DNA from: Armatimonadota bacterium
GTDB lineage: Bacteria; Armatimonadota; Fimbriimonadia; Fimbriimonadales; Fimbriimonadaceae
Assembly (NCBI GenBank): GCA_018268355.1
Contig: JAFDWR010000001.1
Coordinates: 153,961-217,960 of the forward strand
Length of the DNA stretch: 64,000 bases
Direction of reading: 5' to 3'
The notes beneath the pieces were generated by a model. The model made no database searches. It was not told the origin of the DNA and saw only the letters and a program-made list of their open reading frames with translations. Both the position numbers and the translations under genes were made by a program. Shown here in pieces: positions 8,801-17,052 of this stretch. Positions within the stretch are counted from its first letter, which is position 1. The number at the start of each line of letters is the position of its first letter.

Positions 8801-9469
8801 TTAGGCCGCTTCTTCGCCGTTTTGGAACACGCCCCGATAGAGTGCGCCTGCGATCACCGCACCAACCACCGGACCGGCCAGCCAGCTGAGCACCGAAGTC
8901 CACGAACTGCTCGTCACGCTGAGCGAGACGCCCACCGCGGGGTTGATCGCCGCGCCGCTCACCGGACCGATCGCCATGATGCCGGTCGCGAGCATGACGC
9001 CAAGATAGAGGGCGCCGTTCTTGGGGGCGCGCTTGTCGGCGGCGGTCATCAGCACCACGAGGATGAAGAACAGGGTGATGAAGAGCTCGGCGACCATCGC
9101 GTTCGTCTGGGTGATGCCGTTGGCTGGTGCGATCTTGATTGCCGCTCGGACACCCGCTCCGCCATCGCCATAGACTGAACTCGCGGCGAACGAGCCAACA
9201 ATGCCGCCGACGCACTGGGCGAGGATGTAGCCAATTGCATCCGAAGCCTTCATCTTGCCGGCGACGACGAGTCCAATCGTCACCGCGGGGTTGAACTGAC
9301 CACCGCTGATCGGCCCCATCGCGGTTCCCATGCCGACGACGTAAAACGCAACCGCAAGCGCGATCGTGATCGGGGGCCAACCGGTCGGAAGGTTGGTGGC
9401 GCAGCAAACGACAACCAAAACGAGGCCCATCGTGCCGAGGACCTCTGCAAGAAGCGCACGTCCATTCAT
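8801..9469 (-). CDS. aquaporin / MIP family channel
   Basis: 222 residues and six predicted transmembrane helices, with the two MIP half-repeats. The first NPA box is SGGQFNPAVT and the second SGAAINPAVG. In the second box the usual Arg after NPA (aromatic/arginine filter) is Val, which alters pore selectivity in known families such as plant TIP1. It likely conducts water and possibly small neutral solutes such as glycerol, urea or H2O2; substrate not decidable from sequence. No operon partner is evident. Confidence 0.92.
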   Translation of the reverse strand: MNGRALLAEVLGTMGLVLVVVCCATNLPTGWPPITIALAVAFYVVGMGTAMGPISGGQFNPAVTIGLVVAGKMKASDAIGYILAQCVGGIVGSFAASSVYGDGGAGVRAAIKIAPANGITQTNAMVAELFITLFFILVVLMTAADKRAPKNGALYLGVMLATGIMAIGPVSGAAINPAVGVSLSVTSSSWTSVLSWLAGPVVGAVIAGALYRGVFQNGEEAA

Positions 9470-9508
9470 GATTAGCGAAGAGACGTGCGCCTATAGGTTG
9501 GGGATGCG

Positions 9509-9958
9509 TTATCGCTTGAATTTAATCGAAACTGAATTGATGCAATAGCGCAGTCCAGTGGGCATGTGGGGCGCGTCGGGGAAAACGTGACCCAGGTGGC
9601 CGCCGCAGCGCTTGCAGGTCACCTCGACTCGGCGCATGCCGAATGTGTTGTCCTCGTGCTCCTCGATGGCGTCGGGATTCACGCCCTCATAGAAGCTTGG
9701 CCAGCCGCAACCGGAGTCAAACTTGGTGTCGCTCTTGAAGAGCAGCGCGCCACACCCGGCGCAGACGTACTCACCTTCGCCCTTGAAGTCCCAATACTCG
9801 CCGGTGAAGGCTCGCTCGGTCCCCTTCTCTCGGAGAACGTGGTACTGCTCCGGCGTGAGCACGCCCTTCCACTCTTCTTCCGTCTTTGGCATTGGGGAAT
9901 TGTCCATCGGCGTTGTCGTCGTCTCGTCCATGACGTATTCTAAGGCGGGTGGGGCCAT
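9509..9958 (-). CDS. msrB: peptide-methionine (R)-S-oxide reductase MsrB
   Basis: The family core runs from [18 protein letters not shown] to the end. Zinc is bound by two CxxC pairs (CAGC and CKRC), and the catalytic Cys is in RYCINSVS near the C-terminus. It reduces methionine-R-sulfoxide in proteins and is predicted cytosolic because no signal peptide is seen. I use the ATG at 9958, which has AAGGTGG at reasonable spacing; a GTG at 9970 and an ATG at 9931 are alternatives in frame. The gene is divergent from the C39-like peptidase. Confidence 0.95.
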   Translation of the reverse strand: MAPPALEYVMDETTTTPMDNSPMPKTEEEWKGVLTPEQYHVLREKGTERAFTGEYWDFKGEGEYVCAGCGALLFKSDTKFDSGCGWPSFYEGVNPDAIEEHEDNTFGMRRVEVTCKRCGGHLGHVFPDAPHMPTGLRYCINSVSIKFKR

Positions 9959-9990
9959 CCTCGTTCCCACCTTCGGTTGAGAGGAAGAAA

Positions 9991-11007
9991 ATGATCCTAG
10001 TCGGTGCTTTGCTCATGGCTGCCATCCCGCGAGTTGTCGAAGTCGTTCCGCCCCAACGCTGGTTCCCGGCGGGTTCGTCCGTGGAGCAGGTCATACCGGA
10101 CGTTGACCTTGGTATCGATGCCAAAGAGGTGATCGCCTCCTGGAACGTGCAACCGACGATCGATGCGAAGATCAAAGTCGAAGTGTGTGCCCACGTGCTC
10201 GACCGAAAGACGAGCTGGTACACGATGGCGGACTGGAACCTCCATGAGGCAGCGACACGCACGACGGTGAACGGCCAAAAGGACGACGACGGCAAGGTCT
10301 CGACCGACACGCTCGTGCTCAACCGACCGGCGCGCAAGTTCGACGTCCGCATCACGGTGACCACCGGTGCCGCCGGGGCCGAAGTTTCGCTCCTCACCCT
10401 TGCGGGTTCGAACGGCATCAATCCCGAGCCTGCGCCGAGCCGCGTCGGCCTTGGAAAGGTGATCGAAGTGCCCCAGAAGTGCCAGGGCAACTATCCGAAG
10501 GGCAACGTGATCTGCAGCCCGACCTCCACGACGATGATCCTGAACCACTGGTCGATCATCCTCAACCGAATGGACCTGAATGTCGACGTCCCCGAGACCA
10601 CCGAAGCGGTCTGGGACGCCGCCTACAACGGGGGCGGCAACTGGCCGTTCAACACCGCTTTCGCTGGCTCATTCCAGGGCCTGCGTGCCTACGTGACCCG
10701 GCTCTCGTCGATCAACGACCTTCAGGAATGGACCAGCCGGGGCTTCCCGGTCGCGTGTTCGGTCGCCTCCAGCGTGCTTTATGGCAAGATGCTTGACCCG
10801 AAGGAGCAAGGCCACCTGGTTGTCCTCGTTGGCTTTGCCGAGAACGGCGACCCGATCTTCAACGACCCGGCCTGGAAGTCGGGCGTGCGAAAGACCTTCA
10901 AGCGGGCAGACTTTGACAAGGCGTGGAACCACTCGGACCACACCGTCTATCTCATCTATCCGAAGTCGACTACGCCTCCGCCGACCCAGGGAAGCTGGCT
11001 GCCCTAA
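9991..11007 (+). CDS. exported peptidase C39-like family protein
   Basis: 338 residues from the ATG at 9991 (GAGAGG upstream). A short hydrophobic leader ([13 protein letters not shown]) precedes a beta-rich N-terminal half. The C-terminal half is papain-like C39: Cys175 in [14 protein letters not shown], His275 in GHLVVLVGF and Asp292 in [12 protein letters not shown]39-like proteins cleave peptides or leader sequences; this family of secreted stand-alone proteins is poorly characterised. Its stop overlaps the convergent cmk stop by 4 nt. Confidence 0.85.
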   Translation: MILVGALLMAAIPRVVEVVPPQRWFPAGSSVEQVIPDVDLGIDAKEVIASWNVQPTIDAKIKVEVCAHVLDRKTSWYTMADWNLHEAATRTTVNGQKDDDGKVSTDTLVLNRPARKFDVRITVTTGAAGAEVSLLTLAGSNGINPEPAPSRVGLGKVIEVPQKCQGNYPKGNVICSPTSTTMILNHWSIILNRMDLNVDVPETTEAVWDAAYNGGGNWPFNTAFAGSFQGLRAYVTRLSSINDLQEWTSRGFPVACSVASSVLYGKMLDPKEQGHLVVLVGFAENGDPIFNDPAWKSGVRKTFKRADFDKAWNHSDHTVYLIYPKSTTPPPTQGSWLP

Positions 11008-11669
11008 GCCGTCACTTTCCGGCAGAGTTCAAGGATTCGCTCGACCACTTGGTCGATCGGCAGGTTCGCGCTGTCGATGACGGCGGCCCCTGGCGCGACG
11101 GTGAGCGGGCTTTCGCTGCGGTTGATGTCGCGGTGGTCGCGGTGCTCAATCTGCTGGCGCACTTCGAGGTACTCCATCTCCTGGCCCAGTTCAATCGCGC
11201 GTCGTCGCGCGCGCTCTTCGAGCGAAGCGGTGAGATAGACCTTCACGTGGGCGTTCGGGGCGACGACGGTGGTCACGTCGCGACCTTCGAGGATGCAGCC
11301 GCCCTTCGCAACCATCGCCTGTTGGCGGCGCACCATCTCCTGGCGAACTTGGGGGAACGTTGAAAGGCTGCTCGCAAGATCGCCGATTTCGAGCGTTCGA
11401 ATGAGGCCGCTCACGTCCTCACCGTTGAGCATGAGGCGGGGCGGCGTTCCCGGGCCAAAGTCCAATTCTAGGTTGTGGAGGATTTCGGCGGCCCGTTCGC
11501 CATCCTGCGGACCAAGGCCAGCCCTTTGGGCGGCCAGCGCGAGCCCGCGATACATCGCCCCAGTGTCAAGGTAGCGGATCCCCAGCGTCTGGGCCAGTTG
11601 TTTGGCCACCGTGCTCTTTCCCGCACCGGCGGGGCCGTCGATGGCGATGACAAGCTCATTCAATTGCAT
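11004..11669 (-). CDS. cmk: cytidylate kinase
   Basis: 221 residues with Walker A IDGPAGAGKSTVAK at the start, then RYLDTGAMYRGLAL and the CMP-binding core EGRDVTTVVAPNAHVKVYLTAS. It phosphorylates CMP and dCMP in pyrimidine salvage and lipid precursor supply. Its start lies 10 nt inside the end of aroA, an arrangement known from other bacteria (aroA-cmk), so both are probably one transcript. Confidence 0.97.
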   Translation of the reverse strand: MQLNELVIAIDGPAGAGKSTVAKQLAQTLGIRYLDTGAMYRGLALAAQRAGLGPQDGERAAEILHNLELDFGPGTPPRLMLNGEDVSGLIRTLEIGDLASSLSTFPQVRQEMVRRQQAMVAKGGCILEGRDVTTVVAPNAHVKVYLTASLEERARRRAIELGQEMEYLEVRQQIEHRDHRDINRSESPLTVAPGAAVIDSANLPIDQVVERILELCRKVTA

Positions 11670-12937
11670 AGGCTGTTCAGGTGGTTCATGAAGTCGGGGT
11701 AGCTGCTGCTGACGGTCTCGACCCCGTCGATTGTGGTCGTCCCTTCGGCGATCAAGCCCGCAATCGCAAAGGTCATTGCGATCCGGTGGTCGAGGTTAGA
11801 TTCGATCGTTGCGCCGACGAGGGGGTTGGGACCCTCGATGATAAGGCCGTCATCCTTGGCTTCGACCTTTGCGCCCATCGCGCCCAGGCCCTTTACCATC
11901 GCGTCGATGCGGTTGCTCTCCTTCACTCGCAGCTCCTGGGCATCGCGAATCTCCGAGACGCCGTCGCATTGGGTCGCGAGCAGGCTTAGAATCGGAATTT
12001 CGTCGATGAGCCGCGGGACAAGGTCGCCGCTGATGACAAACGGGCTGAGGCGTTCGGGAGTGCGGATCGTGAGGTCCGCGCGGGGTTCGCCGAGGCCAAC
12101 CGTCTCGTTGCTTCGCTCGACTTCGACGCCGACCTGGGTGAGGACATCCAAGATGCCGCTTCGAGTGGGGTTGATCCCGACCTCGGTGAGGGTGATCTCG
12201 CTACCCGGCACAAGGCAGGCGGCGACGAGCCAAAAGGCGGCCGACGAGATGTCGCCGGGGACATTGATCTCAAACGGATTGAGCTTGTCGCAGCGCTCGA
12301 CCTCGACGGTGGTCTCGTTGAGGCGTCGAATCGGCGCCCCCATTGCGGCGAGCATTCGCTCGGTGTGGTCGCGGCTGAGGGTCGGCTCGGAGGCCCGCGT
12401 CACGCCCTCGGCGGTGAGGCCCGCGAGAAGAATCGCGCTCTTGACCTGCGCACTCGCGACGGTTGAGGCGTAGTCGATCCCGTGGAGGCTTTGTCCGATG
12501 ATGTGGAGCGGGGCCTGGTCGCCTTCGATGCTTGCACCCATCAGACGTAGCGGCTCGGCAACCCGCTTCATCGGTCGCTTGCGGAGCGAGGCGTCGCCAT
12601 CTAGCGTGGCATCCACCCCGGTTCGACCGGCAATGAGTCCGGCGAGGAGCCGAATGGAGGTCCCGCTGTTCCCGCAATCGAGGTGATGGACCGACGACGT
12701 CCACGGGAAAAAGCTGAGCAAGCGAAGCCGCTGCTCATCAATCCACTCGTGGCGCAGCCCCAGCGCATTCATCGCCCGCAGAGAAGCAAGGCAATCCTCG
12801 CCCATGAGGGGATTCTCGACGATGCATTCGCCCTTGGCGAGGGCGGAAAAGAGGATGCTGCGGTGGGTGAGCGACTTATCGCTCGGTGGCCGGATCGCGC
12901 CTCGCAGGCCCTTCTTTGCCGTCATCTCCCACTGCAT
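11660..12937 (-). CDS. aroA: 3-phosphoshikimate 1-carboxyvinyltransferase (EPSP synthase)
   Basis: 425 residues. Substrate-binding signatures are PPSDKSLTHRSILFSALA, DCGNSGTSIRLLAG, SSAAFWLVAACL and LRVKESNRIDAM. It joins shikimate-3-phosphate and PEP in aromatic amino acid synthesis. No Shine-Dalgarno precedes the ATG; instead TAGACT lies 6 nt upstream, between flhA and aroA, so aroA may be transcribed from its own leaderless promoter and not only by read-through from flhA. Confidence 0.97.
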   Translation of the reverse strand: MQWEMTAKKGLRGAIRPPSDKSLTHRSILFSALAKGECIVENPLMGEDCLASLRAMNALGLRHEWIDEQRLRLLSFFPWTSSVHHLDCGNSGTSIRLLAGLIAGRTGVDATLDGDASLRKRPMKRVAEPLRLMGASIEGDQAPLHIIGQSLHGIDYASTVASAQVKSAILLAGLTAEGVTRASEPTLSRDHTERMLAAMGAPIRRLNETTVEVERCDKLNPFEINVPGDISSAAFWLVAACLVPGSEITLTEVGINPTRSGILDVLTQVGVEVERSNETVGLGEPRADLTIRTPERLSPFVISGDLVPRLIDEIPILSLLATQCDGVSEIRDAQELRVKESNRIDAMVKGLGAMGAKVEAKDDGLIIEGPNPLVGATIESNLDHRIAMTFAIAGLIAEGTTTIDGVETVSSSYPDFMNHLNSLCN

Positions 12938-12943
12938 GGTGGG

Positions 12944-12949
12944 AGTCTA
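12944..12949 (-). promoter_or_regulatory. candidate -10 element for leaderless aroA transcript
   Basis: TAGACT on the minus strand lies 6 nt before the aroA ATG. No convincing -35 was found at 17 bp. The inference rests on the same hexamer recurring before many starts in the window. Confidence 0.45.
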
Positions 12950-12951
12950 CT

Positions 12952-15033
12952 TTAGGCTGCTTGGACTTGGCCGACGAACTCGACTTCTGCTCGCTGAGCG
13001 ACTTCGTTGTAGGCAAGCACAGGGAGCGTCGGCAGCTGCTTGTCGAGCATCCTGCGCATCGGCAATCGAAGCTGGGACGAACACAGCAGGACGGGCTGGA
13101 ACCCGCGCGAAATCGCGTTGTCCATCTCGCGCTGGAGTTGATCAAAAACGCGACGCTGGGCATCCTGGTCAAGGATCAGCTGGGGGCCGAAGTTGGTCGA
13201 CGAAACGTTTTCGACGAGGTTTCGCTCGAGGGCGGGTTCGAGCGTGATGCAGTAGAGACGGTGATCGTGGTCGACGTACTGGCGGGTGATCGTTCGCGAG
13301 ATCGCCGCTCGGACCAGTTCGCCGAGCTGGTCCGGGTCCTTTACGCGCTGACCGAAGTCGGCCATGGTTTCGAGGATCGTCACCATGTCGCGGATCGGCA
13401 CGCGTTCGCGAAGCAGATGTTGGAGCACCTTCTGGATGTCGCCGACGTGGAGCACGTTCGGGACAAGCTCGTCGACCACGGTCTGGTTCGCCTTCTTCGC
13501 ATTGTCGATAAGGCTTTGCACCTCTTGGCGCGTGAGCAGTTCGGCCGCGTAGTTCTTGACGACTTCGGCGAGGTGGGTCGAGATGACTGCGCTCGCCGCG
13601 ATGACGGTGAAGCCCGCGCGTTCGCCGGCTTCGCGAAGCTCGTTGTCGATCCAAAGTGCATCGAGGCCAAAAACGGGATCCTTGGTCGGCGATCCGGGGA
13701 TGACCGAGATCACCGCGCCGCTGTTCACGGCGAGGCTTTGGCCGGGGAAGACTTCGCCACGTGCAACTTCTTCGCCGCGGACCTTGAGCACGTACTCGTG
13801 GGTCATCAGGTGGACCGAGTCGCGAATCCGGACGGTCGGCATGACAAAACCGAGGTCGAGGGCGATTTGGCGACGGGTCGCGGTCACGCGGTCGCTGAGG
13901 TCGCCACCCACGCGGGGGTCAGCGAGCTTGGTGAGGCCATAGCCAATCTCGATTTCAAGCGTGTCCACGCTGAGCAGCGGCATGACCGCTTCGGGACCGG
14001 TGGGAATCGCGGGTTGGCCATCCGCGCCCGGCTGGGCCTGTTTCGGCTTCGGTTCTTCCTTGTCGAAGACCTTCATCGCGGTCGGGTTCTTTTCGAGGAA
14101 TCGGTAAAGGAGGATACAGGCCGCGCCCGCACCAAAGAAGATGATGCTGGGGAAGCCGGGCACAAGGCCAAAACCGCAGAGCGCGACGCCCGCCACGCCG
14201 ATCGCCTTGTGTTGGGCCATGAACTGCTTGGCTACCTGGCCGCCCATGTTCGTGTCTTGGCCCGCACGGGTGACCAAAAGACCGCTCGCGACCGAGATGA
14301 GCAGCGCAGGCATCTGGGAAACGAGGCCTTCACCCACCGAGAGGAGGGCATAGGTCTTCAGGATCGTCATCGGGTCGCTTTGACCCTTGAAGATTCCCAC
14401 TGCGAAGCCGCCGAGGATGTTGATCGCGATGATCATCACGCTCGCAATCGCGTCGCCCTTGACGAACTTGGACGCACCGTCCATCGCGCCGTAGAAGTCG
14501 GCTTCTTGCTTGACTGCCTTTCGTCGTTCGCGCGCCTGATCCTCGTCGATGAGACCCGCGGCAAGGTCGGCGTCGATCGCCATCTGCTTACCGGGCATTG
14601 CGTCCAAGGTGAACCTGGCGACGACTTCGGAAACGCGGCCTGCACCGTTCGTGATGACGACGAAGTTCACGATGATGAGGATCAAGAACGCGACAAAGCC
14701 GACGACAAAGTCGCCACCCATGACGAAGGTGCCGAAGGTCTGGATGACTTGGCCGGCTTGGCCCGAACCCAGGATGAGTTTGGTTGCCGCGATGCTCAGC
14801 GCAAGTCGAAAGAGCGTGGTCACCAGCAGCAAAGAAGGGAAGGTGCTGAACTGGAGCGGGTCGCTCACGTTGGTCGCCATGAGCAGGATCATCACCGAGG
14901 TGGCGATCGCAACGACGAGCCCGGCATCAAGGATGAAGTGGGGCAGTGGCAAGATCAACATCGCCACCACGATCAGCAACGCAAGACCGAGGAGCAGGTC
15001 CGTGTGCTTTAAAACCTTCGTAAATCCATTCAT
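12952..15033 (-). CDS. flhA: flagellar biosynthesis protein FlhA
   Basis: 693 residues from the ATG at 15033 (a TTG at 15039 is also in frame). The N-terminal half has about eight membrane helices and the FHIPEP-family signatures FSTFPSLLLVTTLFRLALS and GDFVVGFVAFLILIIVNFVVITNGAGRVSEV. The C-terminal half is the cytosolic export-gate domain (EVVKNYAAELLTRQEVQSL and the RREMDNAISRG-type helices). It is the central export gate of the flagellar type III system. It stands apart from the fliK-flgE cluster 23 kb away, and the usual flhB/flhF neighbours are absent here. Confidence 0.97.
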   Translation of the reverse strand: MNGFTKVLKHTDLLLGLALLIVVAMLILPLPHFILDAGLVVAIATSVMILLMATNVSDPLQFSTFPSLLLVTTLFRLALSIAATKLILGSGQAGQVIQTFGTFVMGGDFVVGFVAFLILIIVNFVVITNGAGRVSEVVARFTLDAMPGKQMAIDADLAAGLIDEDQARERRKAVKQEADFYGAMDGASKFVKGDAIASVMIIAINILGGFAVGIFKGQSDPMTILKTYALLSVGEGLVSQMPALLISVASGLLVTRAGQDTNMGGQVAKQFMAQHKAIGVAGVALCGFGLVPGFPSIIFFGAGAACILLYRFLEKNPTAMKVFDKEEPKPKQAQPGADGQPAIPTGPEAVMPLLSVDTLEIEIGYGLTKLADPRVGGDLSDRVTATRRQIALDLGFVMPTVRIRDSVHLMTHEYVLKVRGEEVARGEVFPGQSLAVNSGAVISVIPGSPTKDPVFGLDALWIDNELREAGERAGFTVIAASAVISTHLAEVVKNYAAELLTRQEVQSLIDNAKKANQTVVDELVPNVLHVGDIQKVLQHLLRERVPIRDMVTILETMADFGQRVKDPDQLGELVRAAISRTITRQYVDHDHRLYCITLEPALERNLVENVSSTNFGPQLILDQDAQRRVFDQLQREMDNAISRGFQPVLLCSSQLRLPMRRMLDKQLPTLPVLAYNEVAQRAEVEFVGQVQAA

Positions 15034-15034
15034 G

Positions 15035-15072
15035 CGCAAAGTGCCCGTATTGGTACGGTCGGCACTTTTGCG
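15035..15072 (-). repeat. inverted repeat directly upstream of flhA
   Basis: CGCAAAGTGCC and GGCACTTTTGCG flank a 15-nt loop, with one bulged base. It could be a weak terminator for the upstream gene or a hairpin in the flhA leader; there is no clear U-tract. Confidence 0.4.
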
Positions 15073-15091
15073 GGTTTCTGGAGGGCCGTGA

Positions 15092-15874
15092 CTAGTTCAA
15101 CGGCATCTTCTTGAAGGATTCTGTGGCCTTGGCCATGCTCTCTTGTTGGAACGACATGAACTTCGTGGCCGCTGCGTTCAGCTTTTCCGCACCCTTCTCG
15201 TGGGCCGAATTCAGCGCGTTGTACTTTTCCAAGTCCGGCCCGCCAAAGGACAGACTGCCACTGACGAGTCTGGGCTTGGCCTTGTCGCAGTGGTCGACGA
15301 TGCCGGACGCCGAGTTTAGGAACTCATAGAACGACGAGAACATCGCATCGAGCAGCACCCGGCCCTCGCTCAGGCGTGAAGGAGCGGCCTGGCCCGACGT
15401 CGTGCGGATATTGGAGAGGAAGCCTTGGATGCGTTCCACGTTCCCTTTGGTTCCGGTCTCGTACTCCTTCAGGGCGGTGGTGAATCGATTGAGGTCCTTG
15501 TGGGTAGTCGCTCGACCGCCATCGCTGGCCAGTTTTTCCGCCGAAAGCATGTTGGTCACGTCGATACCTTCCGTGTCCTTGGCAAACTTGTCCTCCACCG
15601 TCTTCGTGAGGAGCATCATCGCCTTGAAGTCGGTCGAGAGCTCTGTGGTGGTTGGGGTTTTGATCTCGCCGATCTCAAGAGTCTCCTGACTCAGAGCAGT
15701 CGTGAGCTCCTTGATCTCGGTCATCGCCTTCTTGGCTTCATCCACCGAGAGGGTGCGCCCCTTGTAGACGAGGTCGGTGGTGCTGTTCCGATTGCGGACG
15801 AAGGTGAATCCGACGAAGAACATCACCGCGAAAACGATGACACCGAGAATCTTGGAGGCGGGGGACTGGTTCAT
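15092..15874 (-). CDS. hypothetical membrane-anchored protein
   Basis: 260 residues from the ATG at 15874, chosen because a near-consensus promoter ends 7 nt before it. One N-terminal transmembrane helix (ILGVIVFAVMFFVGFTFV) is followed by a long, mostly helical extracytoplasmic region with many Lys/Glu/Thr residues and no recognisable catalytic motif. I do not recognise the family. It lies between tRNA-fMet and flhA on the same strand. Confidence 0.65.
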   Translation of the reverse strand: MNQSPASKILGVIVFAVMFFVGFTFVRNRNSTTDLVYKGRTLSVDEAKKAMTEIKELTTALSQETLEIGEIKTPTTTELSTDFKAMMLLTKTVEDKFAKDTEGIDVTNMLSAEKLASDGGRATTHKDLNRFTTALKEYETGTKGNVERIQGFLSNIRTTSGQAAPSRLSEGRVLLDAMFSSFYEFLNSASGIVDHCDKAKPRLVSGSLSFGGPDLEKYNALNSAHEKGAEKLNAAATKFMSFQQESMAKATESFKKMPLN

Positions 15875-15881
15875 GGTGTTG

Positions 15882-15910
15882 AGTCTAACGCAACGCGGTA
15901 CGAACGTCAA
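15882..15910 (-). promoter_or_regulatory. sigma-70-type promoter with leaderless spacing
   Basis: On the minus strand TTGACG (15910-15905), a 17-bp spacer and TAGACT (15887-15882) precede the ATG at 15874 by 7 nt. This is the best promoter match in the window and starts immediately after the tRNA-fMet terminator tail. Confidence 0.75.
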
Positions 15911-15921
15911 TGGGAAAACAA

Positions 15922-15946
15922 AAAGGTCGCCGAACTGGCGACCTTT
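15922..15946 (-). terminator. terminator of tRNA-fMet transcript
   Basis: A 10-bp stem (AAAGGTCGCC pairing with GGCGACCTTT) with a 5-nt loop is followed on the minus strand by TTTTGTTTTCC. It lies 7 nt downstream of the tRNA CCA end. Confidence 0.8.
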
Positions 15947-15953
15947 GAAAGTT

Positions 15954-16030
<77 letters not shown>

Positions 16031-16179
16031 TCGTAGGAGGAAAAGTATCCCGATCTCGGGCCGTCCTGTCAAGTAGAAGCCCAAATTTGAGATTTCTCTG
16101 CGCATCTTGCCAAAAGTGGCCAAGCCGAGGGTATCCTTTGCGGTCTGAGTCACCCGCGTGTGACTAGGTCTGTAGATTT

Positions 16180-16788
16180 ATGGCCACGTATCGAGGAAGA
16201 AAGAACGACATCTGCCGAACCGTCGGATTTGACATTTGGGGACGACCGAACAAGTCGGTCTCGAAGCGACCGTATCCGCCCGGACAGCACGGTCCGAACC
16301 TGAAGGAGCGACGACAGTCGGAGTACGGCGAACAGCTGCTTGCAAAGCAGGTCATTCGACGCTATTACAACCTCCTCGAAAAGCAGTTCAGCAATACCTT
16401 CAAGAAGGCGCAGCGAATGAGCGGCAACACCAGCCTCAACTTCCTCCGACTCCTTGAGCTCCGCCTGAGCACAGCCGTTTGGCGACTTGGATATGCCCGC
16501 AGCATCTTCCAGGCTCGACAGATGGTCAGCCACGGCCACATCACGGTCAACGGCCGACTGGTCGACATCTCGAGCTTCCAGCTCCGCGTCGGCGATGTCA
16601 TCGGTGTCCGCGATCGCGATGCCAGCAAGAAGATTGCCCGAGCCAACCACTACGAAGGCGCGGCGATCCCGGCTTACATGGAATCCGACGTCCAGAACAT
16701 GACCGGCAAGATCGTTGCTCTTCCCGAGCGAGAGGACTTCCCGAAGTTCTTCCAAGAGCAGCAGGTCGTCGAATTCTACGCCCGCTAA
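16180..16788 (+). CDS. rpsD: 30S ribosomal protein S4
   Basis: 202 residues. KRPYPPGQHGPN and the S4 RNA-binding domain (RLSTAVWRLGYARSIFQARQ then VSHGHITVNGRLVDI) are diagnostic. The N-terminus lacks the four zinc cysteines of C+ paralogs; only Cys12 is present. The gene is free-standing and not in an rpsM-rpsK-rpsD-rpoA operon. The 150-bp region between the tRNA and rpsD contains a small inverted repeat (AGTCAC...GTGACT, about 16148-16165) that might belong to an autoregulatory leader, which is speculative. Confidence 0.97.
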   Translation: MATYRGRKNDICRTVGFDIWGRPNKSVSKRPYPPGQHGPNLKERRQSEYGEQLLAKQVIRRYYNLLEKQFSNTFKKAQRMSGNTSLNFLRLLELRLSTAVWRLGYARSIFQARQMVSHGHITVNGRLVDISSFQLRVGDVIGVRDRDASKKIARANHYEGAAIPAYMESDVQNMTGKIVALPEREDFPKFFQEQQVVEFYAR

Positions 16789-16799
16789 GGCGGCGCACC

Positions 16800-16838
16800 A
16801 AAGCCCTGTCTCTTCGAAGGAAGAGGCAGGGCTTTTTT
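16800..16838 (+). terminator. rpsD terminator
   Basis: A 16-bp stem (AAAGCCCTGTCTCTTC with complement, one wobble), a 4-nt loop and a TTTTTT run directly follow the rpsD stop. Confidence 0.92.
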
Positions 16839-16864
16839 CGTTCGCTTTGGGTACAACCTTGAAC

Positions 16865-17044
16865 ATGAAGGGCCCACTTGCATTCCTCCTCGGCGTCGTT
16901 GCCGGGATTGGAGCAACGGTTGCCTTCCAAAAGGTTCGCCAGCATGTTGAATCAGCCGAAGATGCGAACCTGGAAGAAGCGATCGAAGCTCAGCTCGATG
17001 TCCTCGCGAGTCGAGTCACGCCGGACAAAGTCTCTCAGAACTAA
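16865..17044 (+). CDS. small single-pass membrane protein
   Basis: 59 residues from the ATG at 16865. One N-terminal hydrophobic helix (GPLAFLLGVVAGIGATVAF) is followed by an acidic helical tail. TACAAC lies 7 nt upstream with no Shine-Dalgarno, suggesting a leaderless start just after the rpsD terminator. It ends 8 nt before the CrtI-like gene, so the two are likely cotranscribed. Function unknown. Confidence 0.6.
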   Translation: MKGPLAFLLGVVAGIGATVAFQKVRQHVESAEDANLEEAIEAQLDVLASRVTPDKVSQN

Positions 17045-17052
17045 GCAGGACT

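Noticed and set aside
12886-15012. Open plus-strand frame of 708 codons across flhA
   Set aside because: It is antisense to FlhA, which is unmistakable. The translated product is rich in His/Asp/Arg without domains, a common shadow in GC-rich DNA.
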